Origin: Herbidospora galbida
GTDB taxonomy: Bacteria; Actinomycetota; Actinomycetes; Streptosporangiales; Streptosporangiaceae
Assembly (NCBI RefSeq): GCF_005233835.1
Contig: NZ_SZQA01000017.1
Span: 62,001 to 126,000 of the forward strand
Direction: 5' to 3'
Length of the DNA stretch: 64,000 nucleotides
Within the stretch, counting starts at the first letter, position 1, and each line of letters starts with the position of its first letter. The notes under the pieces are model-generated. The model was not told the origin of the DNA, made no database searches, and saw only the letters and a program-made list of their open reading frames with translations. Positions 15,907 to 23,585 of this stretch are shown in pieces. The translations under genes were made by a program, and so were the position numbers.

Positions 15907-16824
15907 GTGCCGGGCGCCCTTTCGGACGCGGACCTGGTGCGGGCCGCCGTGGCGGGCGACGTCACCGGGCTCGGGCTGCTCCTCTCGCGGCACCGGGCCG
16001 GCATGCACGCGGTCGCGCTCAGCATCCTGGGCCACGGCCCCGACGCCGAGGACGCCGTCCAGGACGCCATGCTCCTCGCCCTGCGAAAAATCGACGGGCT
16101 GCGCGATCCGGCCGCCGCGGGGCCGTGGCTGCGGGCGATCGTCCGCAACGCCTGCCGGGCCCGGCTGCGGACGACGGGCACCGTCCCCTTCCCCGACGGG
16201 GAGATCCCCGCGCCCGGCCCCACCCCGGAGGAACTGCTGGAGCGCCGGGCCCTGCGCGACTGGGTCTGGCACGCGATGGACGACCTCTCCGAACCCGTCC
16301 GGCTGGTCGCCCTGCTGCGCTACTTCAGCGACGTCTCCTCCTACGACCAGATCGCCGCCCTGTGCGAGGTGCCCGTCGGCACCGTCCGCAGCCGCTTGAG
16401 CCAGGCCAGGGCGAAGCTGGCGACTGCCTTGGCGGGCACGGCCGACCTGGCCCACGACGACGCCGCGGCGCTGACCCGGACCCGCCGCCGGGAGGCCGAG
16501 GAGATGCTGGCGGCGGCCCAGCGCGGCGCGTTCGCCGAGGTGGTGCGCGACCACTGGCGGCCCGACGTCGAGTTCGTCGGACCGGGCGGCGAACGGGCCG
16601 CCGACGACCGCGCCTTCGCCATCAGGGGCATGGAGGCCGACCTGGCCGCCGGGGTCCGGCAGCGCCTGGTCGAGGTGGTGGCCGGCCGCGACCTGACCAT
16701 CTGGCGGGCCGACCTGATCAGCCCGCCCGACGACCCCGGGCACTGCCCGCCCAGCCTGGTGTGGCTGCACCACCTCCGCGAGGGGCGGGTCCGGCGGCTG
16801 CGGCTGTTCCACCCGGTGACGTAG
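15907..16824 (+). CDS. ECF-type RNA polymerase sigma factor with C-terminal SnoaL-like domain
   Basis: A 305-aa protein. Sigma region 2 lies at about 10-75 (LGLLLSRHRAGMHAVALSILGHGPDAEDAVQDAMLLAL, then RAIVRNACRARLR). Region 4 is at about 125-175, with YDQIAALCEVPVGTVRSRLSQARAKL. The C-terminal about 120 residues (EEMLAAAQRGAFAEVVRDHWRPDVEFVGPGG...) have SnoaL/NTF2-like character, as in ECF groups that replace an anti-sigma factor with a fused control domain. The GTG start follows GGGGGAAAG. No anti-sigma gene is adjacent. The alpha/beta-hydrolase 93 bp downstream may be a target. Confidence 0.85.
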   Translation: MPGALSDADLVRAAVAGDVTGLGLLLSRHRAGMHAVALSILGHGPDAEDAVQDAMLLALRKIDGLRDPAAAGPWLRAIVRNACRARLRTTGTVPFPDGEIPAPGPTPEELLERRALRDWVWHAMDDLSEPVRLVALLRYFSDVSSYDQIAALCEVPVGTVRSRLSQARAKLATALAGTADLAHDDAAALTRTRRREAEEMLAAAQRGAFAEVVRDHWRPDVEFVGPGGERAADDRAFAIRGMEADLAAGVRQRLVEVVAGRDLTIWRADLISPPDDPGHCPPSLVWLHHLREGRVRRLRLFHPVT

Positions 16825-16917
16825 AACACAGGGAAACGACCGAACTTCTCCGCGGGCTTCCGCGTCCCGTTCACGTCAGCCGGGCCCTGACCTGGGGCCC
16901 GGCGCGGAACGCAAGGG

Positions 16918-17817
16918 ATGACGATGACTCTCGTACAGGGCACCCATGAGATCACTGTGGACGGCGTGCGCCAGGTCTTCCACGTCGCGGGGGCCGGGCC
17001 GGTGTGCCTGGTGCATTCGGGCGGGCCCGGCATCGAATGGAGGTATCTGCGGCTGCCGGCCCTGGAAGAGCACCTGACCATGGTGTACCTCGAACCGATC
17101 GGCACCGGGTCGTCCGGCCGCCTCGACGACCCCCGCGACTACCGGATCGACACCTACGCCCGGTTCGTCCACGGCGTGGTCGAGCACCTGGACGTGCCCT
17201 CTGTCTTCCTGCTCGGCCATTCGCACGGCGGGTTCGTCGTCCAGCGCTACGCCCTCGACCACCCCGGCCGCGTCGCCGGGGCCATCCTCTACTCCACCTC
17301 ACCGGTCACCGGAGAGGAGTTCTGGAACGACGCGATGGCCCGCATCGCCGCCTTCCCCGAGCGGCTCCCGCACCGCCCGGCGGCGGCCGAGATCCCGGCG
17401 GCGTTCCAGCGGGCCCTGGCGGCCCAGGACGACGAGGCGTACACGACGTCCTTGCGGGAGATCCTCCCGGCGTACTTCGCCGACTACTGGACGCGGGAGC
17501 AGGACCTCGAACCGCTGCGCGCCGCCCTCAGGGCGTGGATCGACCCGATGCGCGGCGAGGAGCCCGCGCCGTTCGACGTGCGCGGGGAACTCCGCTCCCT
17601 CGTGGTCCCCGTGCTGATCATCTCCGGCGTGCACGACTTCTTCGGCGGCACCCGCTGGGCACGCCTCGCCCAGGAGCTCATCCCAGGGTCGCGTCTGGCG
17701 GTGCTCGAAGAGAGCGGCCACATGGGCCATCTCGAACAGCCGGAGGAGTTCACCCGCGTGATCGCCGGGTTCGCGGTCGCCGGGGCGGACGTCAGTGCAG
17801 GTAGAACCGCTCGGTGA
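16918..17817 (+). CDS. Alpha/beta-hydrolase (proline-iminopeptidase-like)
   Basis: A 299-aa cytoplasmic enzyme. The oxyanion element HSGGPG (33-38) and nucleophile elbow GHSHGG (Ser102) match the S33 prolyl-aminopeptidase/hydrolase group. The catalytic Asp is likely in ISGVHDFFGG and His in ESGHMGHLEQPEEF. Substrate unknown. It lies on the same strand as the ECF sigma factor. Its C-terminus overlaps the convergent MazG-like gene by 26 bp. Confidence 0.82.
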   Translation: MTMTLVQGTHEITVDGVRQVFHVAGAGPVCLVHSGGPGIEWRYLRLPALEEHLTMVYLEPIGTGSSGRLDDPRDYRIDTYARFVHGVVEHLDVPSVFLLGHSHGGFVVQRYALDHPGRVAGAILYSTSPVTGEEFWNDAMARIAAFPERLPHRPAAAEIPAAFQRALAAQDDEAYTTSLREILPAYFADYWTREQDLEPLRAALRAWIDPMRGEEPAPFDVRGELRSLVVPVLIISGVHDFFGGTRWARLAQELIPGSRLAVLEESGHMGHLEQPEEFTRVIAGFAVAGADVSAGRTAR

Positions 17818-18091
17818 AGGCGCCGCGCCGAGCACGTTTCTCCGCGGCGACCCGCTCGACGTCGTGCCACGAGTGGCCGTGGACGTCGGCGATCGCCCGG
17901 AGCACCTCGAGGAGGTCGGCGAGTTCCTCGGCGACCTCCGCACCGGTGGCCTCGGCGAGCTCGCCGGCCTCCTCGGCCAGTTTGTCCTGGAGCGCTTCGC
18001 GGTAGGCGTCCGCGCCGAGCACGGAGACCGTGGGCTCTTCACCGCCCAGGCGGATGATGTCGGGGATCCGGTCGCGTACCAGCTTGCCCAT
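17792..18091 (-). CDS. MazG/phosphoribosyl-ATP pyrophosphohydrolase-like protein
   Basis: A 99-aa protein beginning MGKLVRDRIPDIIRL, a conserved opening of this small family. It is followed by a helical MazG-like core with EEAGELAEA and EELADLLEVLRAIAD, which give the acidic metal-binding residues. Family role: hydrolysis of nucleoside triphosphates or phosphoribosyl-ATP to monophosphate and pyrophosphate; the short orphan forms probably act in nucleotide-pool cleaning. It is not near histidine biosynthesis genes. The start is fixed by the conserved N-terminus. Confidence 0.8.
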   Translation of the reverse strand: MGKLVRDRIPDIIRLGGEEPTVSVLGADAYREALQDKLAEEAGELAEATGAEVAEELADLLEVLRAIADVHGHSWHDVERVAAEKRARRGAFTERFYLH

Positions 18092-18140
18092 ACGTCGATA
18101 CTCTCTTCGCTTCTCGCCCGCGGTGGGTGATGCTGTGGCG

Positions 18141-18334
18141 ATGCCGGTGCTGACCGAGGTGAAGTACGAGCGGACGATCGCCCGGATGCGCGGCAGCCGC
18201 ATCCGGGGGGTCGTCTACCACCCGTTGACGCCGGCTGAGCTCAAGGGACACGGACGTGTGGATCGCCGCCGGAAGGCGGCTACCTGTTGGGTACGGACGA
18301 CGTGATGGTCGTCTTCACCCCCGGCGTTCTCTAG
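18141..18334 (+). pseudogene. Small gene interrupted by a frameshift
   Basis: The first frame from 18141 reads MPVLTEVKYERTIARMRG, then VYHPLTPAELKGHGRVDRR, and after about 18270 becomes nonsense (KAATCWVRTT, stop). A second frame reads on sensibly as EGGYLLGTDDVMVVFTPGVL and stops at 18332-18334. Joining the two across about 18265-18272 gives one coherent protein of about 64 residues, so one base appears to be missing. It is either a recent pseudogene or a sequencing error. No family is recognised. It ends on the same bases as the convergent DUF5997 gene. Confidence 0.5.
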
Positions 18335-18702
18335 CGCTGCTTGAGGCGGAGCGCCTCTTTGCGGGCCTCCTTCTGGACGGCCCGCTCGCGCTCCAGCCAC
18401 GCCGGGTTCTCCGCCTTCAGCGCCTCGATCTCGGCGGTGGTCAGCGGTTCGGTGATCCCGCCTCTGATCAGGCCGGAGATGGAGACTCCGAGCTTCGCGG
18501 CGACGACCTGCTTGGGGTGCGGGCCGTTGCGGCGCAGGTCGACGAGCCAGGCGGGCGGCGCCGACTGCAGCGCGTTCAGCTCGTCCCTGGAGACGACACC
18601 CTCCTGGAACTCGGCGGGAGTGGCCGACAGCAGAACGTCCAGTTTCTTGGCCGCGGTCTCGGGCTTCATCGTCTGGACGGTCTTCGGCTTGGACGAGGTC
18701 AT
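18331..18702 (-). CDS. DUF5997-family protein
   Basis: A 123-aa protein with the family features KPETAAKKLDVLLSATPAEF, EGVVSRDELNALQS, LRRNGPHPKQVVAAKLGVS, GLIRGGITEPLTTAEIEAL and a basic helical tail (ERAVQKEARKEALRLKQR). No experimental role is known to me. The PKQVVAAKLGVSISGLIRGG segment resembles an HTH, so DNA binding is possible. It is divergent from a LysR-type effector-domain gene 55 bp away, a pairing I recall from other actinomycetes. Confidence 0.8.
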   Translation of the reverse strand: MTSSKPKTVQTMKPETAAKKLDVLLSATPAEFQEGVVSRDELNALQSAPPAWLVDLRRNGPHPKQVVAAKLGVSISGLIRGGITEPLTTAEIEALKAENPAWLERERAVQKEARKEALRLKQR

Positions 18703-18757
18703 GGCGTCGAGAATAGTCAGTCGGAGCGGGTCTCCCCGACATCGATACCCTGAGGCG

Positions 18758-19489
18758 GTGACTGATGGGGAGACCGGCAGGGTGTTCAGGCTGGCGTACG
18801 TGCCCGGGGTGACCCCCGCGAAATGGGTCAACGTCTGGACCGAGAGGGTGCCCGACGTACCGATCAGCCTGCTCGCGGTCCCCGCGGCCGAGGTGGTGGA
18901 ACTCCTGCGCGACGGCGGCGCCGACGCGGGGTTCGTCCGGCTGCCGGTCGACCGCGACGGGCTCAGCGTGATCCCGCTCTACGTGGAGACCACGGTGGTC
19001 GTGGTGCCCAAAGACCACGCGATGGCCGCCGCTGAAGAGGTGGCCGTCGCCGACCTGGCCGACGACGACGTGTTCCATCCTCTGGACGACACCATCGAAT
19101 GGACGGCCCGGCCCGGCCGGCCCGCGTTCACCCGCCCGGCCACGACGGCCGACGCGGTCGAGCTGGTGGCGGCAGAAAGCGGGCTGCTCGTGGTTCCGCA
19201 GTCGCTGGCCCGCCTCCACCACCGGAGGGATCTGACATATCGGCCGGTGGGAGACGCTCCGCAGTCCCAGGTCGGCCTGGCCTGGCGCACCGACGCGACC
19301 ACCGACCTGGTGGAAGACTTCATCGGCGTCGTACGGGGCCGGACGGTGAACAGCACGCGCGGCCGTGTCACCGCTTCCCCCGCGGAGAAGCCGGCCCAGC
19401 GGCAGGAGCGGAAACCGGCGCGGAGCGGCTCCGGCCGCAAGGCCGTGCCGACGACGGGCCGTAAGAAGAGGGGCAACCGGCCTCGCTGA
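18758..19489 (+). CDS. LysR-type substrate-binding domain protein lacking an HTH
   Basis: A 243-aa protein. Residues about 10-190 are a LysR-type effector domain: FRLAYVPGVTPAKW, then VVELLRDGGADAGFVRLPVD, VVVVPKDHAMA and DAVELVAAESGLLVVPQS. No N-terminal winged helix is present; the upstream bases belong to the divergent promoter. The last 45 residues are a flexible Lys/Arg-rich tail (KPAQRQERKPARSGSGRK, ending KKRGNRPR). Such headless LysR domains beside DUF5997 suggest a two-protein sensor in which DUF5997 may provide DNA binding. The GTG start is the only one compatible with the effector domain. Confidence 0.75.
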   Translation: MTDGETGRVFRLAYVPGVTPAKWVNVWTERVPDVPISLLAVPAAEVVELLRDGGADAGFVRLPVDRDGLSVIPLYVETTVVVVPKDHAMAAAEEVAVADLADDDVFHPLDDTIEWTARPGRPAFTRPATTADAVELVAAESGLLVVPQSLARLHHRRDLTYRPVGDAPQSQVGLAWRTDATTDLVEDFIGVVRGRTVNSTRGRVTASPAEKPAQRQERKPARSGSGRKAVPTTGRKKRGNRPR

Positions 19490-19552
19490 CCTCGGGAAGC
19501 GAGGAGGGGCGGTCCGGGCGCGGAAGGGGGAGCGCCGGACCATCGGTCGGCA

Positions 19553-20035
19553 TCAGTAGATGCCTTCCTCGATGTTGGATTCGGCGGTGATGGTCGCGCC
19601 GTCGCCGTCGATGAACTTCGCGACGATGTAGACCTCGTCGCCGTTGTTGACCCAGCTGTCGTCCTCGTTGAGGAACGAGCCCTGGGGGACCTCCCAGCCG
19701 TAGTCGAGGCGGATGCCGTCCGGGCCCGCCGTCAGGCCGTAGTCGCCCCGGTACCAGGTGACCGGGCCGTAGATCACCGGGTCGGTGCCCGAGTCGCTGC
19801 CGTAGAAGCGGACCTGGATCCTGCCGCCGTGGATGAGGTAGCCGTTGGCGTCGTACTCGTCCATGGGGACGTGGACGCTGAGGTTGATGGTCCGGGCGGC
19901 GGGCACGCCGGTGTTGAACCCGATCTCCAGGTGGGCGGTGATCACGGTCGCCGCCTGGGCGGGCGGCGTCATGAGCCCGATGACGCCGACGGTGGCCACC
20001 GCGGCGGCGGCCAGCCGGTTGAGAACGCTTTTCAT
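19553..20035 (-). CDS. Secreted protein of unknown function
   Basis: A 160-aa protein. A Sec signal peptide (MKSVLNRLAAAAVATVGVIGLMTPPAQA-A, cleavage near residue 28) precedes a beta-rich acidic domain with tryptophan and tyrosine repeats (IQVRFYGSDSGTDP, VTWYRGDYGLTAG, SWVNNGDEVYIVAKFIDGDG). No cysteines and no membrane anchor. No family is recognised. The overall look is of a small extracellular beta-sandwich. Flanking genes give no functional hint. Confidence 0.7.
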   Translation of the reverse strand: MKSVLNRLAAAAVATVGVIGLMTPPAQAATVITAHLEIGFNTGVPAARTINLSVHVPMDEYDANGYLIHGGRIQVRFYGSDSGTDPVIYGPVTWYRGDYGLTAGPDGIRLDYGWEVPQGSFLNEDDSWVNNGDEVYIVAKFIDGDGATITAESNIEEGIY

Positions 20036-20199
20036 GATCTGTCCTTCTTGAATTGATCAAGGGTGAAGAAGAGACGTGGCCGTCTCACACAGATAAGGCG
20101 TTCCATCCCGTTCCGCCGGGTTCCAGGCGTGGAACTGATCGCGGGCATGGCGCGCCGCGGGCCCAGCTGAGGGGGTCAGATCGAATGACCACCAGGGCC

Positions 20200-20615
20200 T
20201 CAGGAGATCGTCCATTCGCCCTTCTCGCTGGCTTCAGGGCCAGCTGGAGCGTCGTGAGCTTGGCGTCCTGCGGCACCTCGAACAACCCCACGCCCTTACG
20301 CGAGTCCCCGGGATTGGCCGTGACGGCCGAGAAGATCACCCCCTCCTTCACGTCCCCGAAGGTCTGGGAGTACCTGGCCCTCTTGAGGCCGTTGCCGAGC
20401 GCGTCGCTGTACACGGCCGCTCCCGTGTTCTTCACCTGCAGCTCCACCGCCACCCAGCGGGCACCCGCATCGAGCTTGAGAAGTCGTTCGAGGGCGTGGC
20501 CGGGTCGACGACCTGAGTCACGGTGGCATCAAACCGCAGGTCGGAGTCCAGCCCGTGCAGGGCGATCGGGAAGCCGACGGCCACCCCGGGAAACTGGAGG
20601 GCAAGTCGTATTCCT
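20200..20615 (-). pseudogene. DUF4352 gene with at least two frameshifts
   Basis: Read on the minus strand, one frame gives PIALHGLDSDLRFDATVTQ then VVDPATPSNDF, and is then thrown off. A second frame continues KLDAGARWVAVELQVKNTG and then SQTFGDVKEGV, and runs to DAKLTTLQLAL. The third frame supplies EASEKGEWTIS and a stop at 20200. The pieces in order match the DUF4352 immunoglobulin-like domain of secreted actinobacterial lipoproteins. The first break fits loss of one T near 20480. No signal peptide is recoverable upstream, so the gene is dead or assembled with errors. Confidence 0.65.
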
Positions 20616-20732
20616 ATATCCTGTCGGACCTGATCCGCCTTACCCGGGCGAACTGTGCGGGCCCGGCGACGGCGAAGCCCCTCGCCTGTCCTCGCAGGTG
20701 GGTGATCTTCAACAGGACGGCCGTCGAAAACC

Positions 20733-21095
20733 ATGTCTCTGGACAGCCAAGGGGCGATCCGACGAGTGTCGCGTGTCGTGTTCTTCGTGATCTTCTATGG
20801 AGTCTCGCTGCTCTGCGGCCTTGTGGCGTTCGGCATGGATTATTACCGCTACTCGTTCATTCCTGGAAATGAACGCATGGCGGATCCTGACACCGTGCTG
20901 GCCGGCACGGCGGGTGCGGTGATCGGGCTGGTCTCCGCATTGCTGGCGGCCTTGCTGTTCTTTCGATCGTGGAAGATCTGGTTGTTGACCGGCCTGCTGT
21001 TCGTTCTGTCGGGCGTCGGGTTGTGGAGGGCCGGGAATGCGTCCTCCGAATTTCCTCCCAGTGGAACGTCGGCTGCGCCCACGGCATCTGAGTGA
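20733..21095 (+). CDS. Small integral membrane protein, unknown function
   Basis: A 120-aa protein with three predicted helices: VVFFVIFYGVSLLCGLVAFG, LAGTAGAVIGLVSALLAALLFF and IWLLTGLLFVLSGVGLW. A charged N-terminal head precedes them and a Ser/Thr/Pro-rich tail follows. No recognised family. The gene starts just upstream of the DUF4352 remnant on the other strand, and the two diverge. Confidence 0.6.
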   Translation: MSLDSQGAIRRVSRVVFFVIFYGVSLLCGLVAFGMDYYRYSFIPGNERMADPDTVLAGTAGAVIGLVSALLAALLFFRSWKIWLLTGLLFVLSGVGLWRAGNASSEFPPSGTSAAPTASE

Positions 21096-21119
21096 CGGTG
21101 CGCGGCCACGCCGCTCGCG

Positions 21120-21374
21120 TCACGCAGGGGGCGACCAGTTCTCGGGTATCGGCTCCTTGAGGCGGCCGGTCAGGTGTGCCCAGTCGAGGACATCTGAGAG
21201 CCACCACCAGTCCCGGCCGGAGATCTTCCCTGCCGGAGTCGGGAACTTCGGCACGTTCACCCACTCTTTCGCCGAGCGCCGCCGCCAGGCGATGACGGTG
21301 TTCTCGGACACGCTGAGATGTGCGGCGACCGCGTCGATGCCTACAGGGATCCATGGCGACTTGGGGCGTTCCAT
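21120..21374 (-). CDS. AlpA-like helix-turn-helix DNA-binding protein
   Basis: An 84-aa protein: VGIDAVAAHLSVSENTVIAWRRRSAKEW, then VPKFPTPAGKISGRDWWWLSDVLDWAHLTGRL. The HTH followed by a wing containing WWW and the D-V-x-x-W helix is the AlpA/excisionase-like fold, related to the protein at 5687-6013. The ATG at 21374 is chosen because the conserved domain starts there; longer in-frame starts extend into the promoter. It may be a leftover of a mobile element or an orphan regulator. Confidence 0.6.
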   Translation of the reverse strand: MERPKSPWIPVGIDAVAAHLSVSENTVIAWRRRSAKEWVNVPKFPTPAGKISGRDWWWLSDVLDWAHLTGRLKEPIPENWSPPA

Positions 21375-21586
21375 GCTCAGAGTGTACGTCTGATACATGC
21401 GCATGGCTAAGCCATACAGGCGAATGGGTGCCGGGTACTCGACGATCAGCCCGTTCCAGGGCGACGCCGTGTCCGCGCGGCCGGCCTCAAATGAAGCTCG
21501 CCCCGACGGGTCGGCGCCTATCGCGGTCCGGCGTCGCTTTGGCAAGTCAAGGCAGGTCCGTGACGCAACCTAACCCTGACATTCAG

Positions 21587-21610
21587 GCTTTCCTTCGCCA
21601 AAAGGGGTAC
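21587..21610 (+). promoter_or_regulatory. Sigma-B-like stress promoter of the Asp23 cluster
   Basis: GCTT (21587-21590), 14 bases, then GGGTAC (21605-21610), about 60 bp upstream of the first Asp23 start. Actinobacterial sigma-B-type promoters follow a GNNT-N14-16-GGGTAY pattern. The match is exact, in an otherwise empty leader (21375-21670), where nothing else is seen. Confidence 0.5.
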
Positions 21611-21670
21611 TAGGGGATGAAGACGGCCAAAACCGATAAGGCCGTCAAAAGGTCGAAGTGGGGGATTCAT

Positions 21671-22117
21671 ATGACGCAGACCAATGCGCCATCGGCCCAG
21701 GGCATGTCAGTCCCGCGAGAGCGCGCCCCCGACCACGGCCGCACCACCATCGCGGGGGACGTCGTCGCGAAGATCGCCGGCGTGGCCGCCCGGGAGATCT
21801 CCGGCGTCCACGACTTCGGCACCGCCCCGGCCCGCGCGTTCGGCGCGTTCAAGGGCAGACTCGGCGCCGAGGAAGGCGTCACCCGCGGCATCGCCGTCGA
21901 GGTCGGCGAGCGCCAGGCGGCCGTGGACATCGATCTGGTCGTCGACTACGGCGTGGCCATTCCGGGCCTCGCGGCAGCGGTCCGAGACAACGTGATCTCA
22001 GCCGTCGGTGAGATGTGCGGGCTCGAAGTGACCGAGGTGAACGTCGCGGTGGACGACGTCTACCTGCCGAGCCAGGACGAGTCCTCGGGCGCCAGGGAAG
22101 GTGCGCGGGTCCAATGA
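21671..22117 (+). CDS. Asp23/Gls24-family envelope stress protein
   Basis: A 148-aa protein with the Asp23 core: DHGRTTIAGDVVAKIAGVAAREI, GVHDFG, then RGIAVEVGERQAAVDIDLVV and DYGVAIPGLAAAVRDNVISAVGEMCGLEVTEVNVAVDDV. The Ser/Glu-rich tail is disordered. Family role: peripheral membrane protein anchored by AmaP during envelope stress. GTGGGG precedes the ATG by 6 bases; an upstream ATG at 21617 is less likely. It is the first gene of a seven-gene cluster running to 25024 (six coupled genes plus the phosphatase). Confidence 0.9.
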   Translation: MTQTNAPSAQGMSVPRERAPDHGRTTIAGDVVAKIAGVAAREISGVHDFGTAPARAFGAFKGRLGAEEGVTRGIAVEVGERQAAVDIDLVVDYGVAIPGLAAAVRDNVISAVGEMCGLEVTEVNVAVDDVYLPSQDESSGAREGARVQ

Positions 22118-22470
22118 CCAGGGGCAGGGGCCGTACAGCCCCCCGGAACCCGGGGGTCACGCGGCCCCGGACCGCTCCGGACGCGAGGCGGATCGCCGAG
22201 ACGGTGGTCTCGTGTCCCGGCGTCGCGGCGCTCACCCGCGGCCGGTTCGGGACGGCCACCACGTACCTTCCCGGCGGATCCGTGCCGGGGGTGCGCCTGC
22301 ACGACGAGGCGGTCGAGATCCATGTGGCCGTCCGGTACGGCAGACCGATCCCGGAGATCGTGGCCGAGGTCCGCGAAGCCGTCAGCCCGCTGTCCGGCGA
22401 CAGGCGTGTGGACGTGACGGTCGAAGACGTCACCGACACCGAAGAAGCCAGGAAGGTAGGTTCACCATGA
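22114..22470 (+). CDS. Asp23/Gls24-like protein (short paralogue)
   Basis: A 118-aa protein with a basic N-terminus (MTRGRGRTAPRN). It carries the Asp23 pattern in reduced form: RRIAETVVSCPGVAALTRGRFGTATTYLPGG, then VEIHVAVRYGRPIPEIVAEVREAV and RRVDVTVEDVTD. The ATG overlaps the upstream stop (ATGA), so translation is coupled. Presumably it partners with the full Asp23 protein and AmaP. Confidence 0.75.
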   Translation: MTRGRGRTAPRNPGVTRPRTAPDARRIAETVVSCPGVAALTRGRFGTATTYLPGGSVPGVRLHDEAVEIHVAVRYGRPIPEIVAEVREAVSPLSGDRRVDVTVEDVTDTEEARKVGSP

Positions 22471-22652
22471 ACCAGTTCCCAGTTTGGTCCATCGTCGGAC
22501 TCACGTTCGGCACGATCCTCGGAATCGTCGGCGCCTTCGGCGGCCTCAACGCCTTCCTCATCGTGCTCGTCCTCGGGGTCGTCGGCTTCTTCGTCGGGCT
22601 CATCCTCGAAGGCGGCGTCGAGATTCCCAAGCTCCGGGCAAGGCGGCAGTGA
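22467..22652 (+). CDS. 61-aa two-helix membrane protein (DUF2273-like)
   Basis: Two closely packed hydrophobic helices (VWSIVGLTFGTILGIVGAFGG and AFLIVLVLGVVGFFVGLILEG) with a basic end (PKLRARRQ). Small proteins of this type are standard members of AmaP/Asp23 operons. The start overlaps the previous stop and the end overlaps the next GTG, so expression is coupled on both sides. Confidence 0.8.
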   Translation: MNQFPVWSIVGLTFGTILGIVGAFGGLNAFLIVLVLGVVGFFVGLILEGGVEIPKLRARRQ

Positions 22653-22975
22653 CCGCCCCGGCCGGGCCCGGCGCCACCAGGGTCTCGGAGCGCACGTTCG
22701 TGAAGATCGCCACAGAGGTGGCCGCAGATGACGACCGGCTCGCGGAGCGGCCACAAGTGGCGGCGTCCGTCAGCGGAGCGGTCGCCGCCGTGCGGCTCGG
22801 CATCGCCGTCCGCTACCCGGCACCAGTGCGTCAGGTCGCGGCGGAGGCGCGCGAGCGGCTCATGAGCCGGATGCGCGATCTGACCGGCATCACCGTGGAG
22901 AACGTCGACGTCGACGTCGTCCGGCTGGTGCCAGAACCGAGGAGCGGCTATGACGACTCTCGACGCGGGAGCTGA
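22649..22975 (+). CDS. Asp23-like small protein
   Basis: A 108-aa protein: RVSERTFVKIATEVAADD, AAVRLGIAVRYPAPVRQVAAEARERLMSRM and TGITVENVDVDVVRLV. This is a third Asp23-related fold in the cluster. It starts with GTG in a GTGA overlap. Its 3-prime end overlaps the DUF6286 gene by 26 bp. Confidence 0.7.
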   Translation: MTAPAGPGATRVSERTFVKIATEVAADDDRLAERPQVAASVSGAVAAVRLGIAVRYPAPVRQVAAEARERLMSRMRDLTGITVENVDVDVVRLVPEPRSGYDDSRRGS

Positions 22976-23585
22976 ATCTCCCGAACCCCGTCACATCACC
23001 GGAGAGACCCTTGAACCGCCGTCCCGCGCGTCCGCGCGCGGGAAGGGCGCGACGCGCTTCCTGCGCCCCAAGCGGAAGGTGCCCGCGGCGATCGCCGCGC
23101 TCGTCCTGCTCGCCACCGGGCTGCTGATCGCGGTGGAGACGATCTCGGCGCTGTTCGGCCACCCGGCACGGATCGTGCCCTACGACCGGGTGGCCGACTG
23201 GGCCCGTGCGACGACCTGGCAGGACAACGCGGTCATGGCGGGTGCCGGGGCCATCGCGATCGTGGGGTTGCTGCTCATCCTGATCGGGACGGTCTCCGGG
23301 CGACCCCGGCTGGTGGCGCTGCGCAGCGGTGACCCCGACATGATCATCAGCACGCCGCGGCGCATGCTGGCCCGGGTGCTCGGCACGGTCGCGGCCCAGG
23401 TGGACGGTGTTCGCCGGGCACGGGCGCAGATACGCGGGCGGCAGGTGACCGTACACGCGGGCACCGACCTGCGCGACACGGCCGCAGTGCGCGAACGCGT
23501 GCGGCACGCCGTGGAGGACGAGCTGGCCAAGCTCGCACCGGTCGGCCGCTACACGGTCAAGACCAAGGTGAGGGGTGCGTCATGA
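22950..23585 (+). CDS. DUF6286 membrane protein
   Basis: A 211-aa protein. A disordered N-terminus (about 40 residues) leads into a first helix (AAIAALVLLATGLLIAVETI). A short extracytoplasmic loop follows (FGHPARIVPYDRVADWARATTWQDNAV), then a second helix (GAIAIVGLLLILIGT). The C-terminal cytoplasmic domain has an Asp23/AmaP-like alpha-beta pattern (VAAQVDGVRRARAQIRGRQVTVHA). It is typical of actinobacterial AmaP clusters and presumably part of a membrane scaffold for the Asp23 proteins. Confidence 0.82.
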   Translation: MTTLDAGAESPEPRHITGETLEPPSRASARGKGATRFLRPKRKVPAAIAALVLLATGLLIAVETISALFGHPARIVPYDRVADWARATTWQDNAVMAGAGAIAIVGLLLILIGTVSGRPRLVALRSGDPDMIISTPRRMLARVLGTVAAQVDGVRRARAQIRGRQVTVHAGTDLRDTAAVRERVRHAVEDELAKLAPVGRYTVKTKVRGAS

